Program-made: the position numbers and the translations under genes | Notes under the pieces: model-generated | Told to the model about the DNA's origin: nothing | Databases searched by the model: none | Seen by the model: the letters and a program-made list of their open reading frames with translations, nothing else | Shown here: positions 10,246-22,341 of the stretch, in pieces | Position numbering within the stretch: the first letter of the stretch is position 1 | Layout of the letters: each line of letters begins with the position of its first letter | Source of the DNA: Cannabis sativa | Lineage: Eukaryota > Streptophyta > Magnoliopsida > Rosales > Cannabaceae | Direction: 5' to 3' | DNA: 64,000 nt | Assembly: GCF_029168945.1 (NCBI RefSeq) | Contig: NC_083602.1 | Span: forward strand, 13,141,850-13,205,849

Positions 10246-11449
10246 GTCCTCTTGACGCCATGCAAAAATGTCGATGGCGCCCTTCAGTGTTTTTATTATT
10301 TTTTTCTTTTTCCTCCGGATCTAGGCTTTTTCCTAGCCGGAGTACCTTGGTGGAGTCGAGGTCGCACACTGATATTTCCTCGACATCCTCCATTGGTTCC
10401 ACAATTTTTTCGGACCCCACTCGGGGATCCAACTCATCTTCTTCAGCCATTTCTGGCTCAATGTTTTCCCGGACCATCAGTACGGGCAGGTGGGTTGCAA
10501 CATTGTAACATTGCCTTGCTTCCCCCTGGTTTCCTCTCACCGTCCCTATTCCAGCTTCCTGGGTAGGGAACTTTAAGCACAGGTGCCGAATGGACGTGAC
10601 TGCGCCAAAATCTACCAAGGCCGGTCGGCCGAGGATCGCGTTGTAAGCGATCGGGCAGTCCACCACCACAAAAGTGCAGTACTTGAATGTGCTCTGGGGG
10701 GTGTCCGGGCACAAGGTGACTGGAAGTCTCACTTTCCCCATTGGGATAAGCGTCGTTCCATTAAACCCCATGAGTTGGGAACCACTGGGTGAGAGGTCTC
10801 GGTCCGTTAGGCCTATCGCAGTGAAGGCCTCCTTGAAGAGTAGATTTACGGAACTTCCGTTGTCAATCAAGACTTTGGCCACCACTTTATTAGCGATGGG
10901 GGTCTCGATGACCAACGGATCATGGTGAGGGAAGCGCACCATCTTCGCGTCTTCTTCCGTGAACGTGATGGGTTGATCCATCAGCCGAGGCCTTTGAGCT
11001 GGGAGTTGAGTAACCTCCCAAACCTCATTGTGTTTTACGGCTCCCGCATACCGCTTTAGTTCTTTGCGGGTGGTTCCTCCAATATGGAGTCCTCCAGAGA
11101 TCATGGCTACCCTCCCGTTGGGTCTGGGCGGTAGACCGGGGATGTGCTGGGCATCGCCCGCGGGAGCAACTGGAGCCAATACTCCTGCTGCACCCCCCGG
11201 TGTTCCCTGGGGCACAACCCCCGTCGCCTGGCCCGGATTGAGGTGAGGCAGTCGATTCTTGATCCACTCATAGAGGTGGCCCAATCGGATCAGGTTTTCA
11301 ATCTCGTCTTTGAGATTCTTGCATTCGTTGGTGCTATGACCAATGTCGTTGTGGTACTCGCATCTTTTATTTGGATCCCTCCGGGAGCTATCCTTGTACA
11401 AAGGAGGTGGTCTCCGGTAGTGTGTATTTTGCCTAGTAGCAAAGTACAC
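10118..11449 (-). pseudogene. Gag C-terminus and aspartic protease, frameshifted before RT
   Basis: The N-terminal part carries the CEYHNDIGHSTNEC zinc-knuckle-like motif (C-x2-H-x4-H-x4-C) and the DEIENLIRLGHL segment that closes gag in Tat elements. The protease follows, with active-site IDNGSSVNLL, a DNGSS form common in this group. A run of seven A on the coding strand (10305-10299) changes the frame relative to RT; the last ~60 residues of this ORF are therefore out-of-frame sequence. Upstream the same frame is open to 11806 apart from a stop at 11454-11456. The protease would cut the Gag-Pol polyprotein. Confidence 0.8.
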
Positions 11450-11456
11450 ACGCTCT

Positions 11457-11806
11457 TAGGAGTCCGTCAGCTCCGTGTACTGGGTGTATTGGGGAGTGTA
11501 CCCCCTTTTCTGACGTTTCTCCTCCGTCCGAGTGCTGCCTTTGGAAGATCGTTTACTCCTTGAGCCCTGGGAAGGGCCTGCTAGGCTAGCGGTTGGAGCG
11601 GAGTGTGAGGGAGCTTGCCCATTTATCCCTAAGGGATTTCCAAAATGGGATGATGCGGGCGCCAAGGCTTGGCCCTGACTATATCCGGGAGTGGCAGAGA
11701 ACTGTATGCCGCTCATCGGTGGAGCCGCGGTCAGGACAGTACCCGAGGGCGGCGCTCCGGGCATGTACCCTGCTATCCCGGTGGGATAGTATCCTCCATA
11801 GGCCAC
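11457..11806 (-). pseudogene. Gag middle segment (Pro/Gly/Ser-rich linker)
   Basis: About 115 residues rich in Gly, Pro, Ala and Ser, ending in a basic Arg/Lys/Ser stretch. It lies in the same frame as the zinc knuckle and protease ORF and is separated from it only by the stop at 11454-11456. It directly follows the gag N-terminal ORF but one frame over. The low-complexity linker is usual between the capsid-like part and the knuckle in Tat Gag proteins. Confidence 0.6.
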
Positions 11807-13170
11807 TATTGGGCCTCTTCAAGGTTGATATATTTTTGGACTCTCTTCTGGAAGTCCTGAAGGCTAGCAGCCCCCTCTTGTTGTAGTTCATTCCAGAAGA
11901 GAGTCCCTGTACGGATGCCTGCCTGGAGAAGAGCAAGTTGTTGTCCGTCATCAACTTTATTGGTCTTTGAGGCTTCCTCTCGGAACCTCTTTATGTAGTT
12001 TTTCAAGGTCTCAGTGGGCAGTTGCTTGATGTTAGTCAAGGCACTGACCTCCAGGTTGACCTTTCTTGCGGCGACAAACTGTCTCCGGAAGTTGGTCTGT
12101 AACTTGTTCCAACAGCCCACGGATCCTGGTTCCAGCTTCTTGAACCATTCCTCTGCGGACCCACTTAGAGTAAGTGGGAAGCACAGACATTTTGCGTCAT
12201 TGCTGACTCTCATGACCGTCATGACACGGTTAAACCGCGACAAGTGGTCGCTTGGATCGGAGTTCCTGGTATAAGCTGCCATTTCGGGCATTTTAAAGTT
12301 CTTGGGGAGCTCGGCCTCCAGGATGTGCTTAGCACATGGCTCCCGGTCCTCACAGTCTGAGTTGGAGTCATCCCCTTTTTGTCTCCACGAGACTCGGGCG
12401 ATATCTTTTCGGAGTATGGCGAGTTCAGCCATGATTCCTTCATTTAACGTACCCGTGGAGACCGCGGGCCCGTATCTTTTTTGGTCAAGGTGATCCCGGA
12501 GGTCACCCTGATTCCCATTGATTTGATTTCTCAAATTAACGGGAGGACATCTCTGTCCTCTTCTTCCTCTACCTCCGGGCTCCTGGTGCACAGAAACGCT
12601 TTTTCGGTCCTCTCGATCCTGAGGGCCAAGACTCCCTTTTTGGAGCTTGCCCCTCTGTGGACCTTTCCCTTTAGGGAAATCTGAGCGGACCTTTCGCAGA
12701 TCCTGCGCCTTTTTCTTTCGCCCATGGGTAGAGGTAGGGTTTTTCTTTTGGTTCCTTTCAGCGGGATACCTTATGGGGCTAGGCTCCCTAGACTTTTGCT
12801 GTTGGGTGCTAGGCGAGGATTCCTCTGGTTCCTTGCCGAGCCCAGCAGTCATTGCCTTGGGATGCACGTGGATACCGGCCGCCTCCATGGCTTTTTGCAT
12901 GGCCAGCATCACTTCTTGCATTTTTTGGTTTTGTGCTTTTTGGGCTTCGATCTCGGCTTCGTGATCGATAGCTTTTTGCCTTAGAAGCACCAACTCCGAG
13001 TAGCTACCTTCATCGTAGGCATACTCATCGAGGTTTCCCTCGTAGTCATCATCAGGAATTCCTTCTTCTTCCTCAGAACCCTCAACTGCTCTTGAGGCTA
13101 CATCCTCCTCATTTGGATCTTGAGCATCTTCTAGTGGGCGAGGTTGACGAGTACTTCTAGTCTCCACCAT
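11806..13170 (-). pseudogene. Gag, N-terminal and capsid-like domain
   Basis: 454 residues, with an ATG 42 bases after the primer site. Residues 1-60 are acidic, followed by a Gln/Glu/Lys coiled coil (about 60-95) and a long basic, disordered stretch (120-240). The capsid-like retrotransposon gag domain (PF03732 type) occupies about 295-450, with the segments FPLTLSGSAEEWFKKL, FRRQFVAA and LKNYIKRFREEA. It ends at a TAG just where the next frame (11806 downward) takes over, so a single-base change has split gag here. Gag forms the virus-like particle that packages the element RNA. Confidence 0.85.
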
Positions 13171-13211
13171 TTTTGGTAAAGTGAAGTGTATTTTTGCAGA
13201 AGCTTTCTTCA

Positions 13212-13230
13212 GCTCTCAATGAAAGCACCA
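13212..13230 (-). other. Primer binding site of the Tat element
   Basis: On the minus strand, three bases after the LTR end, the sequence TGGTGCTTTCATTGAGAGC begins with the TGG that pairs with a tRNA CCA tail. I cannot assign the tRNA with confidence. Position and sequence fit plant Tat elements. Confidence 0.65.
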
Positions 13231-13233
13231 AAA

Positions 13234-14026
13234 TGTTGACCGAGGTTTTCTGCAACCGATAAAATATTATAAGATTAGAGAGCTGTAAGAAAATTAGAGA
13301 AGGATTTTTACGTGGTTGGGGCGTTAATGAGCCTTAGTCCACGAGTCTTTGTTATTTATGGATGTATTTAATACAGAGAATGTATTTGGTGAGTGTTTCA
13401 CTCTTATAAATAAAGAGAATGTTCTTGGTGAGTATTTATTCTTCTTGCTCTTATGCAACCCAAGATTCTCGACCCCCCCCCCTTTTAATGAGCTTTGAAG
13501 GGTATTTATAGTGTTTTTGGTGGGGTGATCCCCAAAACTATTGTACAAGTGTATCTATAAGTATCCATAAAGTTGGGCATTCCCAATGAATATACCATGA
13601 GTAATGCATGGTCAAATCCCTAAGTGCTATAGGGCTTTTATGTGGAATGTCCTTATTGTCTTTTGACTGATGTGACTCTTCACAGTGTAGCCGTCGATAG
13701 ACTTAAATGATCATTACTTTGTAGCTGCAGATTGGGGGTTGTCCCGTCAGACTTTATTGCGTGTAGCAGTCCCAACACGCTTCCTCCCATGCGACATTAA
13801 ATGCGACTTGATTGCTCATGGGAAGCCTGACACCTCGCGGAGATGCCTTAGTATTACTTGGGCTTGCGGGAGCGTATGGGGCTCCCTATGTCTTCTCCGG
13901 GAGGCATGTCCACGGATGCTGCCTTATTTACATAAAGACTTAGCAAATAATTCAAACGTTAAGCTGTTTGATCCACGTGTCCTTGTCTGGTTGGTCCACA
14001 TATATTGGGCAAAATCAGGGGCAACA
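13234..14026 (-). repeat. 5' LTR of the Tat element
   Basis: 793 bp with inverted ends TGTTG/CAACA. A TATA box (CTATAAATA on the minus strand) lies at 13511-13503. A poly-C run at 13474-13483 adjoins the leader side. The sequence right of 14026 (TGTATGAATTT...) matches the internal part of element C near 26105, so the element was inserted inside element B; the matching left target copy is lost. Confidence 0.8.
13503..13511 (-). promoter_or_regulatory. TATA box in the Tat LTR
   Basis: CTATAAATA on the minus strand inside the LTR, oriented to transcribe gag-pol. Confidence 0.6.
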
Positions 14027-16749
14027 TGTATGAATTTATATTGAACCATGTTATTTTCTGTTATTAAGTTGTAGTTTAATTTCGAATATTCATTGTTGGT
14101 CTAACTTGGTTTGTTTATCTAATGAGATAAATCCCTAGTGGATTTTCACCATTAGACATACATAATAGTGTTAGATCTCGAAAGATAAATATTGTATATG
14201 CAACATCTACCTGTTCATCAATTGATGACACCTTAGACTAGTATTTTTACAATATGAAACAAGAAGATTGTATAAATAAGATTACTTTGACTCTCGCTTA
14301 TCGAAGCATCGGTGGATTCTTATTTATAAACGAAATTATCCTAATTCCTCTTAGCTTATTCATTTCGAATTAGCTCAATAACATATCATTGGATGAATGG
14401 TCTATAAATCATTTAATGTCATTCTATTTTCTTTTAAGAAATTAAACGACACTTTTGATTATATTCCCAAAATTCTATCCCAAAATGATATAAATCCTCA
14501 ATCTTAGAAATCTCCTACTTGTATGGGCAAATCTGACTTAGAGTTTAAATTAGTAGTGGTGGTCCAAGAAGAATTACTCATTATATTTGGTATAAATTTA
14601 AGTCTTTGACTTTAATTTTATATTCCAAACAAAAATTTTCTTATATTTCTAATTCCAGGATACAATACAGTTACACTTTCACAAGTGATTAATAACCATT
14701 TTCTATCAATGGATTCAAACTATATGGAATATGAGTTTAGTATTCTGTGACCAGGATCCACTTGCACTATTCTAATAACTCTTTGATGTAACTAAACCTA
14801 AGTCATCAAAAGACACAACCACACATTTTTAATCTATGGTATTTGTATCTTGTTCATAGTGGTTTTGACAAGATCAATCTCTGCAAAGAGTTAATATGCC
14901 TATATCCACTGAAAGTAAGTTTCTCTCATTCGCAGATGGATGTACATTCAGGGGTGGATATGAGTTTTTCGCTGTATTCTTAAAACAATAACTCTAGATT
15001 ATACCTTATGCAAAGAAATTTAAAATGTTTGAAAATTTTCATAAATTTCTAGCAATGGTTAAAATCATTAAGGTAAGTGGTTAAAGATCTTGCGAACTGA
15101 TAGGGGTGGAGAAATAGTTAGCAGATATGCAGTTCAAAGATCATTAAATTGATTTTTGAATTATATCCAAACTTACCTCCCCAGAAATTTCGATTTGCAT
15201 ATTAATGATTAGTTACTAGTTGTTGCCTAAGACCTTCTATGGTTATACAATTTCAGAATGATGTAATGGTTGTATACTTAATGTAAATCATTACTAGATT
15301 CATGGATGACCTAATCAAAATCTTAAGAAAAGCTAGAACTGTTAACCATGGTTTGCATGTTTGTTAGCTATTCTAAGTGATTAGGGGTGGACCATCCCAT
15401 AGTCAATAGATAAGAAAGTGTTTGTTTAAACAAATACTACTTTTCTAAGAAAATGACTAAGTCTGAAAATAAAGTAGAAAATAAAGGAGATATTTATTTC
15501 TTGATTCCAAAAGTGTTCTATCATCTTATTAGACATATGATGATCCCACTGCCTCTGTTGTCTTGTCACAACCAAAGAGGTTAATACCATTTAGTTTTCT
15601 TAGACATAATTCACGGTACCTTGTCGTAGTGGGAGAGTTTCTAGGAACTCACCTTCTTATGACTTGGAAGACACTAGTGATTAAAATCCATTGTGAGTTT
15701 AAACAAGTAATGGATTGTCAAGATAAGAAACTAAGAAGAAAAGCCAATAGAACTATGGTTTAATCCATTCACATGGAGCAACCTAAACTTTCTATTACAA
15801 GGACATAAAAGGAAATTTCGTGTATAGGTCTATTCAATGGACTTAACAAGACTTCCTGTTCCTAGTATTATAGGTTTGAGTTTATCTAAACCTATGGCTT
15901 GTGGTATACCTGGTAATTACTTACTCTAATGCAAGCAACTTACTTTAGTAAGATGCAGAAGCATTTTCTTTCTAATGGCAATCTATAGAAGCTTCTCGAC
16001 TTCTAGGCATAGATTTTATCTAAGGAAAAGTCTCAACTATTCCAGAAAAGATAAAGCCATGAAAGAATTTCTTATATCAACAGTGAGAGGTCTCAGATAT
16101 GCTTTTGTATGCCTTAGACCAGACACCTGCTGTTGAGTGGGAGTAATGAGTAGGTATCAAATTAATCCAGGAGAAGAACATTGGAAGACAATCAAGTAAA
16201 TCTTAAGATTAAGAAGAGGAACTATATGTTAGTCAATAAGGGTGTATTAAACTCTTAGACTACACCACATCAGATTTCGAGATTTGCCTTTGTGCTAGAA
16301 AATTTTTCTGATAAGATGGTGATTACTCTGGGGGTTGAATAGTGATTTTGGAGAAGTATAAAAACCTATCTGAAGTCTCTAGGTCTACCAGAAAGGGACT
16401 GAATGTTAAAGTTGCAGGAAAGGTACTTATTCAGTCTAAGGAAAGTTCTATACATTTTTGGCACCATTCCAAATTGCCTTAACTACTAGTGTTATTTCCT
16501 GATTAACCAAAAGTAGTTGCCAAAGGAATAGAATCCAGTATCCCAAAAAGAGTAGACATATAGAGAGGAATTTCACATTATCAATGATTTTGTGATTAAG
16601 GAAGAGTAATGGTGGAGAAAAAGTTGTGTTTATTCAACTTTTCAGATCCTATTACGAGGATTTTACTACTACTACACTTTATTTGTATATCAAGGTGTTG
16701 AGATTATTTGAAATGCACTTTTTGTTTTATATTAGTGCAAGTGGGAGTT
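14027..16749 (+). mobile_element. Element B, 3' internal region
   Basis: This matches element C internal sequence (about 26107-27621 plus 37318-38525) along its length. It has no intact gene. It contains one leader module (hairpin at 14129-14145 and TTGACTCTCGC at 14287-14297) and several GGGGTGGA motifs (14951, 15102, 15384). Pol relics are at 15300-15325 (FMDDL) and 16089-16237. It ends in the polypurine tract before the LTR. The 5' half of B has been lost at the gypsy insertion. Confidence 0.75.
16060..16245 (+). pseudogene. Relic of Copia RT C-terminus in element B
   Basis: Frame 16089-16184 reads GLRYAFVCLRPDT, then one stop, then VGVMSRYQINPGEEHWK. This is recognisably the end of Copia reverse transcriptase (…S-L-M-Y-A-M-x-C-T-R-P-D-I…V-G-x-x-S-R-Y-x-x-N-P-G-x-E-H-W). 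A frame change follows, after which 16220-16234 reads NYMLV, the next conserved segment (DYMLVY in Angela-like elements). One stop and one shift over this stretch, and heavier decay outside it, show a fossil pol gene. Confidence 0.7.
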
Positions 16750-19700
16750 TGTTGGGTTTTATGCCCTAAATAAAACTCATTTCAATATAATCAGATTTAC
16801 TTATTAATATAGATCAGAAATAACATTTAATGCTGCATGGTTCACATGATTTATTTCATGATTATATGTACATAATGTATGAATTCATCTGAAACCCTTT
16901 TCATATACTTGATCCTGTTTATTGTGTTGTCAACATGTAAACATCACTATGTGAATAAAGTTTCCTAGATTTATCAGACACAGGGTTTTACTGATATGAT
17001 AATCTACAACAGAGTTTACTTGCATTTGGAGAAATGTTATGTTCTTTCCAGAGCATTGGTTAAAGTAAAGCTCAGGTTGGATGCATGGAGTATGCATCGG
17101 AAGGGACCGATATTGAACTTTGACTTAGATTTATTAAACTTACCGTAATATCTATTCAAGTCAATATCGCCTAGTTGATCCTAGATCAAATGATCTCAAT
17201 CCTGTTATGATTAGGCTCAATCTCAAGAGGCTATTCGTGTTCTTTGATTTGTTAGTTAAGCCTACTTTTAGGTCAGGGTGATACGTACATTTTGGGAACA
17301 CGGTAGTGCAATTGAGTGGGAGCGCTAACATAAACATGGAATCTATAGCTTCTATCTGGCAAATAGTAAGTAAAGGATGAGCTCCTTCGAGCTTGACCAA
17401 ACGAAAATAAATGGTGGAGTACTCATTTCACATAAGCTGAAATATCATTTATACGGGGTTAAGTGTTTTAAGGATTAAATACATTGTAGGGTGTAACGGT
17501 AATCTAATCCCTTTACAGTATAGATCACTCATATAGAAGATCATTGATCAAATTAGGATTATAACAATGGATAACTAATGATGTGTCTATATGGTGGAAC
17601 TGTTGGGTTTTATGCCCTAAATAAAACTCATTTCAATATAACCAGATTTACTTATTAATATAGATCAGAAATAACATTTAATGTTGCATGGTTCGCATGA
17701 TTTATTTCATGATTATATGTATATAATGTATGAATTCATCTGAAACCCTTTTCACATACTTGATCCTGTTTATTGTGCTGTCAACACATTGGAAAGTAAA
17801 CATGACTATATGAATAAAGTTTCCTAGATTTATCAGACACAGGGTTTTACTGATATGATAATCTACAACAGAGTTTACTTGCATTTGGAGAAATGCTATG
17901 TTCTTTCCAGAGCATTGGTTAAAGTAAAGCTCAGGTTGGGTGCATGGAGTATGCATCGGAAGGGACCGATATTGAACTTTGACTTAGATTTATTAAACTT
18001 ACCGTAATATCTATTCAAGTCAATATCGCCTAGTTAATCCTAGATCAAATGATCTTAATCCTGTTATGATTAGGTTCAATCTCAAGAGGCTGTTTGTGTT
18101 CTTTGATTTGTTAGTTAAGCCTACTTTTAGGTCAGGGTGATACGTACATTTTGGGAACACGGTAGTGCAATTGAGTGGGAGCGCTAACATAAACATAGAA
18201 TCTATAGCTTCTATCTGGCGAATAGTAAGTAAAGGATGATCTCCTTTGAGCTTGACCAAACGAAAATAAATGGTGGAGATCTCATTTCACATAAGCTGAA
18301 ATATCATTTATACGGGGTTAAGTGTTTTAAGGATTAAATACATTGTAGGGTGTTACGGTAATATAATCCCTTTATAGTGTAGATCATTCATATAGAGGAT
18401 CATTGATCAAATTAGGATTATAACAATGGATAACTAATGATGTGTCTATATGGTGGAACATATAGAGCATTCTATATACTGAGAGTCCAATTCTAAGTTC
18501 TATGCGTGGATTCAACAAAGAATTAATAAGTTAGTGAATTTTAGTAATAAATTCTTGATCTACTTATAGGAAGCTCGGTTATATAGACCCATGGTCCCCG
18601 CACTAGTTGAGATAATATTGCTTGTAAGACTCATATAATTGGTTTTGATTAAACAATTATAATTCTCAATTTAGACTATGTCTATTTGTGAATTTTTCAC
18701 TAAGTAAGGGCGAAATTGTAAAGAAAGAGTTTTAGGGGCATATTTGTTAATTATGATACTTTGTATGGTTCAATTAATAAATATGATAAATGACAATGTT
18801 ATTTAATAATTATTTATAGTTATTAAATAGTTAGAATTGGCATTTAAATGGTTGAATTAGAAAATTGGCGTTTTTGAGAAAATCTGATGCAGAAAAGATA
18901 AAACTGCAAAATTGCAAAAAGTGAGGCCCAAATCCACTTGGCATGGCCGGCCACTTTTGTAGGGAATTTAAACTGATATTTTCATTATTTTAATGCCAAA
19001 TAATTCAAACCTAACCGTAGTCGAATGCTATAAATAGATAGTGAAGGCTTTAGGAAAATTACACACTTTTCTTCTGACTTTTCATTCAGAAAAACTGAGC
19101 CTCTCTCTCTCCCTATCTTTAGCCGCCACCTTGCTCTCTTCCTTCCCTCTAAAATTTCGAAATTCTTAGTGTGAGAGTAGTGCCCACACACAGCAAGTTA
19201 TACCTCAATCATAGTGAGGAAGATCGCGAAGAAAGACTTTCAGCAAGAAGGAGTTTCGGCACTAAAGAATCAGAGAAAGAGATCAAGGTTCAGATATTGA
19301 TAATGCTCTGCTACTGAAAGGAATCAAGGGCTAGATATCTGAACGGAAGGAGTCATATTATTCCCCTGCACCCAATGTAAGGTTTCCTAAACTTTATATG
19401 TGTTTATTTCATCGTTTTAGAAAGTTCATATTTAGAGTGTTAATCAACATACTTGTGAGTAGATCTAAGATCCTGGTAAAATAATTTCCAACAGGAACAT
19501 ATAGAGCATTCTATATACTGAGAGTGCAATTCTAAGTTCTATGCATGAATTCAACGAAGAATTAATAAGTCGGTGAATTTAGGTTATAAATTCTTGATCT
19601 GCTTATTGGAAGCTCGGTTATATAGACCCATGGTCCCCCCACTAGTTGAGATAATATTGCTTGTAAGACTCATATAATTGGTTTTGATTAATCAATTATA

Positions 19701-20537
19701 ATTCTCAAATTAGACTATGTTTATTTGTGAATTTTTCACTAAGTAAGGGCGAAATTATAAAGAAAGAGTGTTAGGGGCATATTTGTTAATTATGATACTT
19801 TGTATGGTTCAATTAATAAATATGATAAATGACAATATTATTTAATAATTATTTATAGTTATTAAATAGTTAGAATTGGCATTTAAATGGTTGAATTTGA
19901 AAATTGGCGTTTTTGAGAAAATGAGATGCAGAAATGATAAAACTGCAAAATTGCAAAAAGTGAGGCCCAAATCCATACTGTATAGGGCTGGCCACTTTTA
20001 TAGGTTTTTGCATCTGATATTTTCATTATTTTAATGCCAAATAATTCAAACCTAACCCTAGTGGAATGCTATAAATAGATAGTGAAGGCTTCATGAAATT
20101 TACACTTAACTTTCTATTTTTTCCTTCGGAGAAAAACCTGAGCCTTCTCTCTCTATACCTAGCAGCCACTTCATACTCTTCTTCTTCCTTGAAATTTCGA
20201 AATCACTTAGTGATTAGAGTAGTGCCCACACACAGCAAGTGATACCTCAATCATAGTGAGGAAGATCGTGAAGAAAGACTTTCAGCAAGAAGGAGTTTCA
20301 GCACTAAAGAAGTAGAGAAAGAGATCTAGGTTCAGATCTTGATAATACTCTGCGACAGAAAGGACACAAGGGTTAGAGATCTGAACGGAAGGAGTCATAT
20401 TATTCCGCTGTACCCAATGTAAGGTTTCTAATAATTTATATGTGTTTATTTCATAATCGTTTTAGAAGTTCATATTTAGGGTGTTAATCAACATACTTGT
20501 GAGTAGATCTAAGATGCTGGTAAAATAATTTCCAACA
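16750..20537 (+). repeat. 3' LTR of element B, split by a nested solo LTR
   Basis: LTR parts 16750-17600 and 19499-20537 join into one 1.89-kb LTR starting TGTTGGGTTTTATGCCC and ending CCAACA. The interruption is a 1893-bp LTR of the same family flanked by GGAAC on both sides. The TATA box is at 20069-20077. The right flank (20538-20607) is a fragment of gypsy LTR I, which is also found after the duplicate copy of this LTR at 51588. Confidence 0.85.
17601..19493 (+). mobile_element. Solo LTR nested in LTR B, target duplication GGAAC
   Basis: A complete 1893-bp LTR (TGTTGGG...CCAACA) with GGAAC at 17596-17600 and 19494-19498. TATA box at 19028-19036. It shares rare variants with the 3' LTR of element C (38526-40419), such as ATTCCCCTGCACCC near its end, and that LTR is followed by the same GGAAC and the same LTR B remainder. 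It is therefore best read as element C at its original site reduced to one LTR by LTR-LTR recombination in one copy of a duplicated segment. Confidence 0.88.
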
Positions 20538-20607
20538 TAAAGAGCACAAGATTTTAAGGAGGTTCGACCTATTTAGTTTGGTAATAGCCTACTCCCCTTG
20601 AATTATG
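20538..20607. repeat. 70-bp fragment of gypsy LTR I, first copy
   Basis: Nearly identical to 51589-51656. In both places it directly follows the end of LTR B. Here it breaks off and runs into the interior of LTR C, marking a duplication breakpoint with about 3 bases (ATT) of shared sequence. Confidence 0.8.
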
Positions 20608-22321
20608 TTGTCAACACATTGGAAAGTAAACATGACTATATGAATAAAGTTTCCTAGATTTATCAGACACAGGGTTTTACTGATATGATAATCTACAACA
20701 GAGTTTACTTGCATTTGGAGAAATGCTATGTTCTTTCCAGAGCATTGGTTAAAGTAAAGCTCAGGTTGGGTGCATGGAGTATGCATCGGAAGGGACCGAT
20801 ATTGAACTTTGACTTAGATTTATTAAACTTACCGTAATATCTATTCAAGTCAATATCGCCTAGTTGATCCTAGATCAAATGATCTTAATCCTGTTATGAT
20901 TAGGTTCAATCTCAAGAGGCTATTCGTGTTCTTTGATTTGTTAGTTAAGCCTACTCTTAGGTCAAGGTGATACGTACATTTTGGGAACACGGTAGTGCAA
21001 TTGAGTGGGAGCGCTAACATAAACATGGAATCTATAGCTTCTATCTGGCGAATAGTAAGTAAAGGATGATCTCCTTTGAGCTTGACCCAACGAAAATAAA
21101 TGGTGGAGATCTCATTTCACATAAGCTGAAATATCATTTATACGGGGTTAAGTGTTTTAAGGATTAATACATTATAGGGTGTTACGGTAATATAATCCCT
21201 TTACAGTGTAGATCATTCATATAAAGGATCATTGATCAAATTAGGATTATAACAATGGATAATTAATGATGTGTCTATATGGTGGAACATATAGAGCATT
21301 CTATAGACTGAGAGTTCAATTCCAAGTTCTATGCGTACATTCAACGAAGAATTAATAAGTTAGTGAATTTTAGTAATAAATTCTTGATCTACTTATTGGA
21401 AGCTCGGTTATATAGACCCATGGTCCCCGCACTAGTTGAGATAATATTGCTTGTAAGACTCATATAATTGGTTTTGATTAAACAACTATAATTCTTAATT
21501 TAGACTATGTCTATTTGTGAATTTTTCACTAAGTAAGGGCGAAATTTTAAAGAAAGAGTTTTATGGGCATATTTGTTAATTATGATACTTTGTATGGTTC
21601 AATTAATAAATATGATAAATGATAATATTATTTAATAATTATTTATAGTTATTAAATAGCTAGAATTGGCATTTAAATGGTTGAATTAGAAAATTGGCGT
21701 TTTTGAGAAAATCAGATACAGAAAAGATAAAACTGCAAAATTACAAAAAGTGAGGCCCAAATCCACTTGGCATGGCCGGCCACTTTTGTAGAGAATTTAA
21801 ACTGATATTTTCATTATTTTAATGCCAAATAATTCAAACCTAACCCTAGTGGAATGCTATAAATAGATAGTGAAGGCTTCAGGAAAATTACACACTTTTC
21901 TTCTGACTTTTCATTCAGAAAAACTGAGCCTCTCTCTCTGCCTATCTTTAGCCGCCACCTTGCTCGCTTCCTTCCCTCTTCAATTTCGAAATTCTTAGTG
22001 TGAGAGTAAAGCCCACACACAGCAAGTGATACCTCAATCATAGTGAGGAAGATCGTGAAGAAAGACTTTTAGCAAGAAGGAGTTTCAGCACTAAAGAATC
22101 AGAGAAAGAGATCCAGGTTCAGATATTGATAATGCTCTGCTACAAAAGGAATCAAGGGCTAGATATCTGAACGGAAGGAGTCATATTATTCCGCTGCACC
22201 CAATGTAAGGTTTCCTAAACTTTATATGTGTTTATTTTATCGTTTTAAAAAGTTCATATTTAGGGTGTTAATCAACATACTTGTGAGTAGATCTAAGATC
22301 CTGGTAAAATAATTTCCAACA
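20608..22321 (+). repeat. 5' LTR of element C, left end missing
   Basis: It matches solo LTR 17601-19493 from about its base 180 onward and ends CCAACA. TATA box at 21857-21865. The missing left end is the duplication breakpoint at 20607/20608. Confidence 0.85.
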
Positions 22322-22323
22322 AC

Positions 22324-22341
22324 TGGCCTCAGATCCATGGT
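22324..22341 (+). other. Primer binding site of element C (decayed)
   Basis: CTGGCCTCAGATCCATGG lies two bases after the LTR. It is a mutated form of the initiator-Met tRNA site TGGTATCAGAGCC that is intact in element E (35724-35707). Confidence 0.6.

Larger units (their letters stand above)
3545..14026 (-). mobile_element. Tat-group (Retand/Grande-like) Ty3/gypsy retrotransposon, one LTR missing
   Basis: On the minus strand the order is LTR (14026-13234), primer site, gag, protease, RT, RNase H, integrase. A plus-strand ORF then lies between pol and the missing 3' LTR. An antisense ORF after pol is a hallmark of the Retand/Grande branch of Tat elements. No copy of the 13234-14026 LTR is present at the low end; the element instead abuts truncated LTR A at 3544/3545, so the low end has been deleted or rearranged. 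The high end lies inside element B. Frameshifts, stops and lost catalytic residues show that it is dead. Confidence 0.85.

Noticed and set aside
10174..10566. Several long plus-strand frames opposite gag-pol (10174-10566, 11144-11563, 12647-12964)
   Set aside because: They are shadows of the GC-richer gag-pol coding strand; domains are found only on the minus strand.
15563..15763. Plus-strand frame of 66 codons, with an inverted relative at 30473-30751
   Set aside because: Lies in the decayed pol region and the frame is not kept between copies; no recognisable domain, so not listed as a gene.
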